Of a stretch of DNA of 64,000 bases, positions 46,456 through 53,629 are shown piece after piece. The translations under genes and the position numbers were made by a program. The stretch covers positions 791,648-855,647 of the forward strand of contig NZ_SODM01000002.1 in NCBI RefSeq assembly GCF_004368785.1. Reading direction: 5' to 3'. Numbering within the stretch: position 1 is the stretch's first letter; the number at the start of each line of letters is the position of its first letter. The notes beneath the pieces were generated by a model. The model saw nothing but the letters and a program-made list of their open reading frames with translations. It searched no databases and was not told where the DNA came from. Source of the stretch: Flavobacterium sp. 270. GTDB taxonomy: Bacteria > Bacteroidota > Bacteroidia > Flavobacteriales > Flavobacteriaceae.

Positions 46456-47622
46456 ATGCAATCCTCACAAATTCCACATTTTGATTACATTTTTACCGGA
46501 ACAGGTTTGTCGGCTTTGATGACCGTTTACAAAATGGTTCAGTCCGGAAAATTCGCAGATAAATCGATTTTGCTTTTAGATGAAAATTCAAAAAAAACCA
46601 ACGATAGAACTTGGTGTTTTTGGGATAAAAACGAAATGGTTTGGAATTCGATTGTTTCAAAAAAATGGGATTTTGCTTTATTTGCGAATGAAAACTTTAA
46701 TCGCAATTTGGCTTTAAAGCCTTATCAATACAATCAAATTCGAGGATTAGACTTTTATAATTTTGTTTTGAATGAAATTTCAAAACAGTCCAATATTACT
46801 TTTTTAAATGAGAAAGTAACAGACATTAACGAACTCGAAACCCATGTTTATGTCGGAACAGAAGAGAACCGATATACTTGCAATTATTTATTCAACAGCA
46901 TTTATACCAAGGCTTTCGCCGAAAGTCAGATGAAGTATCCGGTTTTGCAACAGCATTTTATTGGTTGGTTTGTAGAAAGTGAAGTTGAAATTTTCAATCC
47001 GGAACAGGCAACTTTTATGGATTTTTCGGTAGAACAAAAAGGAAATACACGTTTTATATACGTTTTACCAACTTCAAAAACAGAAGCTTTGGTTGAATAT
47101 ACTTTGTTTTCTGAAAAATTGCTTCCGAAAGAGGAATATGAAAACGAAATTCAAAACTACTTAAAGAATTTAGGCGTAAAAGAGTATCAAATTCTGGAAA
47201 AGGAGCAGGGAAGCATCCCAATGACTTGTTTTCCGTTTTGGAAAAGAAATACAAAACGAGTTCTCAATATTGGTACAGCTGGCGGATGGACAAAAGCGAG
47301 TACGGGTTATACGTTTAAAAACTCGGATAAAAAGTCTTCAGAATTGGTGAAATTTCTTCAAAATAATTCTTCGACTTCGCTCAGAATGACAGCGTTTCAT
47401 AAAAAATCCAGATTTTGGTTTTACGATTTATTGCTTTTGGATATTCTGTATCGTCACAATGAATTGGGAAGTTCTATATTTTCATCTTTATTCAAAAAAG
47501 GAAATCCGAAATTGATTTTTAAATTTCTGGATGAAGAAACTACTTTGATCGAGGATTTTAAAGTGATTTTAAAATGTCCTAAAATACCTTTTATTAAGGC
47601 TTTGTTTAGAGTTTTAGTTTAA
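46456..47622 (+). CDS. crtY: lycopene beta-cyclase (CrtY type) with inserted repeat
   Basis: A 388-residue flavoprotein. The dinucleotide motif YIFTGTGLSALMTVYKM opens it, and NDRTWCFWDKNE is the usual CrtY signature; GTAGGWTKASTGYTFKNS and SRFWFYDLLLLDIL are also family-like. It cyclises lycopene to beta-carotene, consistent with the yellow pigments of Flavobacterium. A 23-bp REP-like sequence (47369-47391) lies in frame at about residues 305-312 (SSTSLRMTA), so a few residues here come from the repeat. Other crt genes are not in the window. Confidence 0.88.
   Translation: MQSSQIPHFDYIFTGTGLSALMTVYKMVQSGKFADKSILLLDENSKKTNDRTWCFWDKNEMVWNSIVSKKWDFALFANENFNRNLALKPYQYNQIRGLDFYNFVLNEISKQSNITFLNEKVTDINELETHVYVGTEENRYTCNYLFNSIYTKAFAESQMKYPVLQQHFIGWFVESEVEIFNPEQATFMDFSVEQKGNTRFIYVLPTSKTEALVEYTLFSEKLLPKEEYENEIQNYLKNLGVKEYQILEKEQGSIPMTCFPFWKRNTKRVLNIGTAGGWTKASTGYTFKNSDKKSSELVKFLQNNSSTSLRMTAFHKKSRFWFYDLLLLDILYRHNELGSSIFSSLFKKGNPKLIFKFLDEETTLIEDFKVILKCPKIPFIKALFRVLV
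47369..47391 (+). repeat. REP-like unit inside crtY
   Basis: CTTCGACTTCGCTCAGAATG and three more bases match the REP family of 45831-45900, as a single half-site. The reading frame stays open through it. Confidence 0.75.
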
Positions 47623-47821
47623 TTGGCTTTGTTTCTCAAAATTTGATTTTCCTTTTACTATTTCAGATTTAAAATCTTTATCGTCAAAAATCGTTCATCC
47701 CTTTGACAATAACGATTTCGTATGAATAAAAATGTCTTATTGTTGTTTTTTTGAGACTTCTAAAGGTGATTCGTAAGTTGTGTGTCTGTCTAAATTTGCA
47801 ATTCGAAAAACGACATTGATT

Positions 47822-48247
47822 ATGGGAATTAGCAAACGCTTAGATTTTGATACGGAAACAAATGCAATTGGAACAATCTGCAAAGCACTCGGACATCCTA
47901 CAAGAATTCAGATCATGACACTTTTGTGGAAAAAAGACAATAGAACTTGTGGCGAAATTGTTGACTTAATTCCGCTGGCACAATCAACAATATCCAAACA
48001 TCTACTAGAATTGAAAAAAGCAAGTCTTGTAACTGTTAAAAACGAGGGGAAGAAAGCAATTTACTCTGTTGAGGTAGATAATATGCAATTGCTTAAAAAA
48101 TATTTGTCGAGTTATCTTTCAACTATTGAAATTCCGGAAAAAAGAAAAACGACAATTTTAAAAACGAAACAACAATTTATAACTAAAAAAAGTTATTTGA
48201 AGCAGTACAATTACCAATTTCCAGATAAGGTAAAAGTGGCTATTTAG
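47822..48247 (+). CDS. ArsR family transcriptional regulator
   Basis: A 141-residue winged-helix regulator: CKALGHPTRIQIMTLLWKKDNRTCGEIVDLIPLAQSTISKHLLELKKASLVTVKNEGKKAIYSV. No clear metal-binding Cys pair occurs at the usual CxC position, although one Cys precedes the recognition helix. The C-terminal ~45 residues are basic and extended. The start at 47822 (MGISKRLDF) was chosen over 47780. The target is unknown; the bacilliredoxin gene follows after 181 bases. Confidence 0.9.
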   Translation: MGISKRLDFDTETNAIGTICKALGHPTRIQIMTLLWKKDNRTCGEIVDLIPLAQSTISKHLLELKKASLVTVKNEGKKAIYSVEVDNMQLLKKYLSSYLSTIEIPEKRKTTILKTKQQFITKKSYLKQYNYQFPDKVKVAI

Positions 48248-48388
48248 AGTGTCTTAAACAAGAAAAACCGAAAGGAATGAAGATAATACAATTATTAAAC
48301 TCATGCTTATCAAAAGAAGTTTAGTAAATAACAATCAAACTATAACAAAACTTTATAGCTCAAATTAACTTCTTGCTTGTAAACTTTG

Positions 48389-48396
48389 TAACTTTG
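48389..48396 (+). promoter_or_regulatory. -7 promoter element of the bacilliredoxin gene
   Basis: TAACTTTG fits TAnnTTTG, 32 bases before the ATG. Confidence 0.5.
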
Positions 48397-48428
48397 CAGA
48401 TCAAAAGTAAAATTTAAAAGATAAAAAT

Positions 48429-48839
48429 ATGTATCCAGAAGAAATGGTAAAACCAATGCAGGCTGAACTTACAGCTGCAGGTTTTCAAGATTTACATAGT
48501 GCTGACGCTGTAGATAATGCTATCAAAGCTGAAGGTACCACTTTGGTTGTTGTAAACTCTGTTTGTGGTTGTGCTGCAAGAAACGCACGTCCGGGAGCAA
48601 AAATGAGTTTAGAAGGAGCTAAAAAACCAGATCACTTAATTACAGTTTTCGCAGGTGTTGACAAAGAAGCAGTTGATGCTGCAAGACAACATATGTTTCC
48701 TTTTCCTCCATCATCGCCATCTATGGCTTTGTTCAAAAACGGAGAATTGGTTCACATGTTAGAGCGTCACCACATCGAAGGTCGTCCAGCAGAATTAATT
48801 GCTGAGAACTTGCAAGATGCTTTCAACGAATTTTGTTAA
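48429..48839 (+). CDS. BrxA/BrxB family bacilliredoxin
   Basis: A 136-residue thioredoxin-fold protein (YphP/YqiW family) with the CGC active site in VVNSVCGCAARNARPG. These proteins remove bacillithiol or similar thiol adducts from oxidised proteins. Its 3' spacer is the largest octamer-array hairpin in the window, and the next gene is trhO. Confidence 0.93.
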   Translation: MYPEEMVKPMQAELTAAGFQDLHSADAVDNAIKAEGTTLVVVNSVCGCAARNARPGAKMSLEGAKKPDHLITVFAGVDKEAVDAARQHMFPFPPSSPSMALFKNGELVHMLERHHIEGRPAELIAENLQDAFNEFC

Positions 48840-48840
48840 T

Positions 48841-48967
48841 TCAAAGGGACAAAGGTTCAGAGTTACATAGCGACAAAGATTTCAAAAAGCACCATTAGGT
48901 GCTTTTTTTTATGTTTATTGTTTAAAAATCTTTGTTGCTATGTAACTCTGAACCTTTGCACCTTTGA
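48841..48967. repeat. 42-bp-arm inverted repeat of CTTTG octamers
   Basis: Arms at 48841-48882 and 48926-48967 pair with only 3 mismatches. Each arm is five octamers plus flank (AATCTTTG first on the sense strand), and an intrinsic terminator lies in the loop. Confidence 0.9.
48884..48910 (+). terminator. intrinsic terminator nested in the octamer hairpin
   Basis: AAAAAGCACC at 48884-48893 pairs with GGTGCTTTTT at 48898-48907, with a 4-base loop and continuing T-run. It ends transcription from the bacilliredoxin gene. Confidence 0.85.
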
Positions 48968-48972
48968 GCAAA

Positions 48973-49012
48973 AACCTTTGTCGCTTTGAGCCTTTGCAAC
49001 TTTGAACCTTTT
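48973..49012 (+). repeat. second array of five CTTTG octamers, upstream of trhO
   Basis: Units AACCTTTG, TCGCTTTG, AGCCTTTG and two more, in exact phase. The third contributes the -33 TTG of the trhO promoter. Confidence 0.75.
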
Positions 49013-49024
49013 TGCATACTTTTG
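48994..49024 (+). promoter_or_regulatory. trhO promoter inside the octamer array
   Basis: TTG (48994-48996), 20 bases, TACTTTTG (49017-49024). The leader to the ATG at 49061 is about 30 bases. Confidence 0.6.
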
Positions 49025-49060
49025 CAAAAAAATATTCTAAACTTAAAAACTGTTTATAGC

Positions 49061-50419
49061 ATGCAACTGTACAACACTTTAAGCGCAGAAGAAAGAGCCA
49101 TCATGATCGATGATGCGGGTAAACAACGTCTTACGTTGTCTTTCTATGCGTATGCCAAAATTCAAGATCCTAAAAAATTTCGCGACGATTTGTTTATTGC
49201 CTGGAATGCACTCGATGCGCTTGGCCGAATTTATGTTGCTCACGAGGGAATAAATGCTCAAATGAGTATTCCGGAAGAAAATCTGGAAGCTTTTAGAGCA
49301 ACTCTTGAAGTTTACGACTTCATGAAAGGCATACGTTTGAATGAAGCTGTTGAACATGACGACCATTCCTTTTTAAAATTAACCATCAAAGTACGTGACA
49401 AAATTGTCGCTGACGGTCTTAACGATGAAACTTTTGATGTTACCAATATTGGCGTTCACTTAAAAGCCAAAGAATTTAACGATATCCTTGAAGATCCAAA
49501 TACAATTGTGGTTGATTTTAGAAATCATTATGAAAGTGAAGTTGGACATTTCAAAGGTGCGATTACTCCAGATGTTGAAACTTTCAGAGAAAGTCTGCCA
49601 ATTATCAACGAACAGCTTAAAGATCATAAAGACGATAAAAACCTGGTAATGTATTGTACAGGTGGAATTCGTTGTGAAAAAGCTAGTGCTTATTTCAAGC
49701 ACCAAGGATTCAAAAATGTGTATCAATTGGAAGGCGGAATTATTAATTACGCTAAACAACTGGAAGAAGAAGGCTTAGAAAGCAAATTCATCGGAAAGAA
49801 TTTTGTATTTGATAATCGTCTAGGCGAAAGAATTACTGATGATATTATTTCGCAATGTCACCAATGCGGAAAACCTTGCGACAATCACACGAATTGTGAG
49901 AATGATGGTTGCCATTTGCTTTTTATTCAATGTGATGAATGTAAAAGTGCAATGGAAAACTGCTGCTCAACAGAATGTCTTGAAGTTATTCATATGCCTT
50001 TGGTTGACCAAGTTAGATTGAGAACTGGAAAACAAATTGGAAACAAAGTCTTTAGAAAAGGAAAATCAGAAAACTTAAAATTCAAACATTCTGGTGAATT
50101 AACAGATACAGCTTTGGCTCCTGCTGAAAAACAAGCTGATATCCGTCAGAAAATAAAAGTAAAAAAAGTGCTTCTTGGAAAAGCGGAACATTATTATGTA
50201 AAAGCACAAGTTGGACAATTTACTATTGAAAACCAAGAATTAAACGTTGGTGATAAAATCTTAATTTCTGGCCCAACTACTGGTGATCAGGAATTGGTTC
50301 TAGAAAAAATGATTGTTAACAATGCTCCAAATACCACTGCAAAAAAAGGAGATCGAGTTACTTTTGAGATTCCATTTCGTATTCGTTTATCGGATAAATT
50401 ATATAAAATTGTAAATTAG
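49061..50419 (+). CDS. trhO: oxygen-dependent tRNA uridine(34) hydroxylase with extra C-terminal domain
   Basis: A 452-residue protein. The N-terminal ~330 residues match TrhO (YceA-type rhodanese): an acylphosphatase-like start (RIYVAHEGINAQMSIP), a rhodanese loop with the active Cys in MYCTGGIRCEKAS, and a Cys-rich region (CHQCGKPC...CDECKS...CCSTEC). TrhO makes 5-hydroxyuridine at tRNA position 34 using O2. Residues ~366-452 are an added domain (KKVLLGKAEHYYVKAQVGQF...FRIRLSDKLYKIVN) nearly the same as the end of the TrhP-like protein at 50707. The start at 49061 follows the promoter. Confidence 0.9.
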   Translation: MQLYNTLSAEERAIMIDDAGKQRLTLSFYAYAKIQDPKKFRDDLFIAWNALDALGRIYVAHEGINAQMSIPEENLEAFRATLEVYDFMKGIRLNEAVEHDDHSFLKLTIKVRDKIVADGLNDETFDVTNIGVHLKAKEFNDILEDPNTIVVDFRNHYESEVGHFKGAITPDVETFRESLPIINEQLKDHKDDKNLVMYCTGGIRCEKASAYFKHQGFKNVYQLEGGIINYAKQLEEEGLESKFIGKNFVFDNRLGERITDDIISQCHQCGKPCDNHTNCENDGCHLLFIQCDECKSAMENCCSTECLEVIHMPLVDQVRLRTGKQIGNKVFRKGKSENLKFKHSGELTDTALAPAEKQADIRQKIKVKKVLLGKAEHYYVKAQVGQFTIENQELNVGDKILISGPTTGDQELVLEKMIVNNAPNTTAKKGDRVTFEIPFRIRLSDKLYKIVN

Positions 50420-50519
50420 CAAAAGATCTTTTGCCAAAGTAGGAATGCATACCATTTGATCAACTAAACTCCATTAGGAATTAATTGATTTTTTAATTGA
50501 AAAAATACTTCCCAATTTT

Positions 50520-50557
50520 AAAACAAAGCCCACGGTTTCAGCCGTGGGCTTTGTTTT
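50520..50557. terminator. strong intrinsic terminator after trhO
   Basis: A perfect 16-bp stem (AAAACAAAGCCCACGG at 50520-50535 with 50542-50557), 6-base loop, ending in TTTT. trhO and trhP are therefore separate units. Confidence 0.92.
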
Positions 50558-50593
50558 AAAAACCACTGCAAATAATTTTTTAAAACATAAAGT

Positions 50594-50607
50594 ATGATAT
50601 ATATCAT
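50594..50607. promoter_or_regulatory. FNR/CRP-type palindrome before trhP
   Basis: ATGATATATATCAT contains the TGAT-N4-ATCA core of FNR sites. Its centre (50600.5) is about 41 bases before the start expected from the -7 element at 50631, the class II activator position. Confidence 0.5.
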
Positions 50608-50630
50608 AGAAATGTAATGCATATCCACAT

Positions 50631-50638
50631 TATTTTTG
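50631..50638 (+). promoter_or_regulatory. -7 element 1 of trhP
   Basis: TATTTTTG fits TAnnTTTG and lacks a -33 TTG, as expected for an activator-dependent promoter. Confidence 0.5.
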
Positions 50639-50663
50639 CCCATTGCTTAAATGGCTAGATTTG
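50636..50663 (+). promoter_or_regulatory. alternative trhP promoter
   Basis: TTG (50636-50638), 17 bases, TAGATTTG (50656-50663). It is activator-independent in appearance. Confidence 0.45.
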
Positions 50664-50706
50664 AAAACTAATGAGGATAAACAGTGGCTTTGACCATTAG
50701 AACAGA

Positions 50707-51960
50707 ATGCAAACTACAATGACACTTAACAATAAAATTGAACTCATGGCTCCGGCAGGAAGTTTTGAGTCACTTCAAGCAGCGCTCGATAATGGAGCTG
50801 ATTCTATTTATTTTGGTGTAGAACAATTGAATATGCGCGCACGTTCGACAGTAAATTTCACAATTGATGATTTAAAAGAAATTGCAAATCGCTGCGAAAC
50901 TAAAAATGTCCGCAGTTATTTGACTTTAAACACTATAATTTACGATCACGATTTATCGGTAGTAAAAACACTTTTAAATAAAGCCAAAGAAGCTGGAATT
51001 ACCGCAGTAATCGCTTCTGACCAGGCTGTAATTGCGATGGCGAGGTCTATTGCAATGGAAGTGCATATTTCTACGCAGTTGAATGTAACCAATATCGAGA
51101 CCATAAAATTCTACAGTTTGTTTGCTGATACCATGGTTTTAAGTCGTGAATTGAGTTTGAGACAAGTAAAGAAAATCACTGAGCAGATTGAAAAAGAACA
51201 AATCAAAGGTCCAAACGGAAATTTAGTCGAAATCGAAATTTTTGGACATGGTGCTTTGTGCATGGCGGTTTCAGGAAAATGTTATTTAAGTCTTCATTCG
51301 CATAATTCATCTGCAAACCGTGGCGCTTGCAAACAAAACTGCCGAAAAAAATATACCGTTATCGATCAGGAAACCGGTTTTGAAATCGAATTGGATAATG
51401 AATACATGATGTCTCCAAAAGACTTATGTACGCTGGATTTCTTAGATCAGGTGATAGATTCAGGAATTCAGGTTTTGAAATTAGAAGGTCGCGGCCGTGC
51501 GCCGGAATATGTAGCAACAGTAACCAAAACCTATCGCGAAGCAATTGATGCTTATTACGACGGAACTTTCTCAAACGAAAAAACAGCAGCTTGGATGGAA
51601 GATTTGAATACCGTTTACAATCGCGGTTTCTGGTCAGGCTATTATCTGGGGCAGGAATTGGGTGAGTGGAGTGATATTCCTGGATCTGCAGCAACGCAGA
51701 AGAAAGTGTATGTTGGAAAAGGAACACATTATTTTCCAAAAGCGGAAGTCGGACAATTTAAAATTGAAGCTTACGATATTAAAATTGGAGATAAAATTCT
51801 CGTAATCGGTCCAAGCACAGGTGCTCAGGAAATGATTATTGACGAAATGTTCGTAAATGATCTTGTGGCAGAAAAAGCCTCAAAAGGAGACGATTGTACT
51901 TTCAAAATTCCTTTCAGAATTAGAATGTCGGACAAATTATATAAAATTGTGGAGGCGTAA
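50707..51960 (+). CDS. trhP: TrhP-type U32 family protein (tRNA U34 hydroxylation)
   Basis: A 417-residue U32-family protein. The opening ELMAPAGSFESLQAALDNGADSIYFG and the Cys set in GHGALCMAVSGKCYLSLHSH and SANRGACKQNCRKKY (four Cys, likely [4Fe-4S] ligands) match TrhP/YegQ, the O2-independent, prephenate-using route to 5-hydroxyuridine in tRNA. Residues ~330-417 are a U32 C-terminal domain closely similar to the end of TrhO. Its stop overlaps the ferredoxin ATG (TAATG). Start at 50707 or four codons later. Confidence 0.9.
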   Translation: MQTTMTLNNKIELMAPAGSFESLQAALDNGADSIYFGVEQLNMRARSTVNFTIDDLKEIANRCETKNVRSYLTLNTIIYDHDLSVVKTLLNKAKEAGITAVIASDQAVIAMARSIAMEVHISTQLNVTNIETIKFYSLFADTMVLSRELSLRQVKKITEQIEKEQIKGPNGNLVEIEIFGHGALCMAVSGKCYLSLHSHNSSANRGACKQNCRKKYTVIDQETGFEIELDNEYMMSPKDLCTLDFLDQVIDSGIQVLKLEGRGRAPEYVATVTKTYREAIDAYYDGTFSNEKTAAWMEDLNTVYNRGFWSGYYLGQELGEWSDIPGSAATQKKVYVGKGTHYFPKAEVGQFKIEAYDIKIGDKILVIGPSTGAQEMIIDEMFVNDLVAEKASKGDDCTFKIPFRIRMSDKLYKIVEA

Positions 51961-52190
51961 TGGTTATCATCACTTTACAAAGAGAAAAATGCATCGGCTG
52001 CAATTATTGTGTAGAAATGGATCCTATTCATTTTCAAATGTCTAAAAAAGATGGTAAATCCGTTTTGCTTCATTCGCAAAATGCAAAAGGCTTTTTTACA
52101 TTGAAATCACCAAATCATGCCATTGCAGAAAGTTGTGAATTGGCGGCGAAAGCTTGTCCGGTGAAGATTATTACAGTTAAAGAGACCTAA
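51960..52190 (+). CDS. small ferredoxin coupled to trhP
   Basis: A 76-residue protein with one cluster motif, CIGCNYC near the N-terminus and a distant CP (AKACPVKI), so a single [4Fe-4S] or [3Fe-4S] cluster. Its ATG overlaps the trhP stop. E. coli TrhP depends on iron-sulfur biogenesis, so this ferredoxin may supply electrons to, or help mature, the coupled enzyme. Confidence 0.88.
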   Translation: MVIITLQREKCIGCNYCVEMDPIHFQMSKKDGKSVLLHSQNAKGFFTLKSPNHAIAESCELAAKACPVKIITVKET

Positions 52191-52207
52191 AAAATATATA
52201 AAAAGAT

Positions 52208-52237
52208 AAAGAGCCGTGATTATTACGGCTCTTTTTA
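52208..52237 (+). terminator. intrinsic terminator after the ferredoxin gene
   Basis: AAAGAGCCGT at 52208-52217 pairs with ACGGCTCTTT at 52225-52234, with a 7-base loop and T-run. Confidence 0.9.
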
Positions 52238-52265
52238 TGGAGTTAACCGACATAGAAAACCAGAT

Positions 52266-53021
52266 TTATTCGTCTGAAAAATCCAGTTCATCAAAATCTT
52301 TAATTTCAGACAATTTTATCAGTTGAGTCCTTCTGATTTTAGTTGTGGTTTTCTCAAAAATTTCATCCCCATCATAGGTGTTTTCATTCACGTTTTGATT
52401 AACAATTTTTTGTCTCGTCAGGAAATTGATGCTAACGTCACTAAGTACTATTGGACCACGATTACTGCTTCCATCATAACCAATCAGTTCAAAATCATTA
52501 TTTTGATGTTTAAAAGTATAGGACCAATAACCATATCTTCCATGGGCATAACTTACAAATAATTTCCCTTTATCAATTTCAATAGATAATTCAGGAGCAT
52601 AATAAACACCTCCATCTTCATTTTCAGAAGAAAAGCAATCGTAATTTTTAGCGGCCAGTTTGTAGCCATTTTTGGTATTGAAAAGAATAATAAGTCCTCG
52701 TCGATTACGATCTAATTGGCCTCGATATTCGTGTGTGATAATTTTGCTTTTATCTGTGCCTTTTATCATATAAACTAAATCTTCAACCCCATCTTTATTT
52801 AAGTCGCCGTAAATAGTGTCAAAAGGAACACAATTTTTGGGAATAAAAGCTGTAGGTTCTTGTTTTACTTCTACCGCAGTTTCTTCCACTTCTGGGACTT
52901 CTTTAAGATCGACAACTTCAGTGTTGTCTGTTTTCGTAGTTGTTTTAGAATCTTTACAACTAACTGCGAGAATCAATACAATAAAAGAAACAAATAGGGA
53001 GGGTTTTAAAGTTTTAATCAT
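52266..53021 (-). CDS. lipoprotein of unknown function
   Basis: A 251-residue protein with a lipobox (LILAVSCKDS), a Thr/Glu/Val-rich linker (KTTTKTDNTEVV...EVEETAVEV) and a globular part that includes a calcium-binding-like repeat (YGDLNKDGVEDLVYMI). It follows the second lipoprotein and the ankyrin genes on the same strand. Function unknown. Confidence 0.75.
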   Translation of the reverse strand: MIKTLKPSLFVSFIVLILAVSCKDSKTTTKTDNTEVVDLKEVPEVEETAVEVKQEPTAFIPKNCVPFDTIYGDLNKDGVEDLVYMIKGTDKSKIITHEYRGQLDRNRRGLIILFNTKNGYKLAAKNYDCFSSENEDGGVYYAPELSIEIDKGKLFVSYAHGRYGYWSYTFKHQNNDFELIGYDGSSNRGPIVLSDVSINFLTRQKIVNQNVNENTYDGDEIFEKTTTKIRRTQLIKLSEIKDFDELDFSDE

Positions 53022-53067
53022 TTGTTTTTTTCGGTTTAATTATGCTCTTGTTGGAGTTTGTCAGTTC

Positions 53068-53610
53068 TTAAATACCAAACTTAGCATCAATGTTATGCTT
53101 CTCGGCGTATGCTTTACCAACAATCATCAATTTGGTAAACTTGGCATCAGCTTCGGTTTGAGTGGAAGCATCAAAATCGGCAATTGCTTTTTGTATTTGT
53201 TCCGGCGAAGCTTTTTCGTCTTTCATTTTCGCAATTGGCAAATAACCTTCTTTTTGTTTCGCAATTACATAAGAAAATAAGTCTTTAGAAGCTTGAAGGA
53301 TTTCTTTATTGTCATCATCTTCCGGTATTTCTGTAATGGATTTTAATCGGATTTCTAAATTGGATATGTCGTATTTAAAAGCATCCTGATAAGAAGAAGA
53401 AATCATCTTTTTTTGACTTTCATCATAAACCTGAGCCTCAGATTCTAATTTATAGTTGATTTCTTTGCTTCCAAATCGAGATAGTAAATTCGAATTTAAA
53501 ACGGCAACATCAAAAGTTTTTTCTGGCGAAAAGTTGGAACAAGATACAAAAGTAAGATTCCCAGCCATTAGCAATAATACTATTATAGATTTATTTAAGA
53601 TTTTTTTCAT
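53068..53610 (-). CDS. lipoprotein of unknown function
   Basis: A 180-residue protein with a lipobox (AGNLTFVSCSNF). The mature part is helical and charged, with no motif I recognise. It lies between the ankyrin gene (19 bases upstream) and another lipoprotein gene, so probably belongs to the same operon. A partner or inhibitor of the ankyrin proteins is possible but not shown. Confidence 0.72.
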   Translation of the reverse strand: MKKILNKSIIVLLLMAGNLTFVSCSNFSPEKTFDVAVLNSNLLSRFGSKEINYKLESEAQVYDESQKKMISSSYQDAFKYDISNLEIRLKSITEIPEDDDNKEILQASKDLFSYVIAKQKEGYLPIAKMKDEKASPEQIQKAIADFDASTQTEADAKFTKLMIVGKAYAEKHNIDAKFGI

Positions 53611-53629
53611 TTTTAATTTTGTTTATTAT

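Larger units (their letters stand above)
50420..50706. other. trhO-trhP spacer with terminator, FNR-like box and promoters
   Basis: This 287-base spacer contains a strong terminator (50520-50557), an FNR-type palindrome (50594-50607) and two -7 elements. The first 100 bases hold nothing recognisable. Confidence 0.7.

Noticed and set aside
47783..47798. TCTGTCTAAATTTG before the ArsR gene as a DtxR-type box
   Set aside because: Only one half of the palindrome is present; the TAAATTTG is better read as a possible -7 element, and it too lacks a well-placed -33.
48277..48324. 15-residue frame (MKIIQLLNSCLSKEV) upstream of the bacilliredoxin gene
   Set aside because: Could be a leader peptide, but there is no attenuator structure or repeated codon that would support it.
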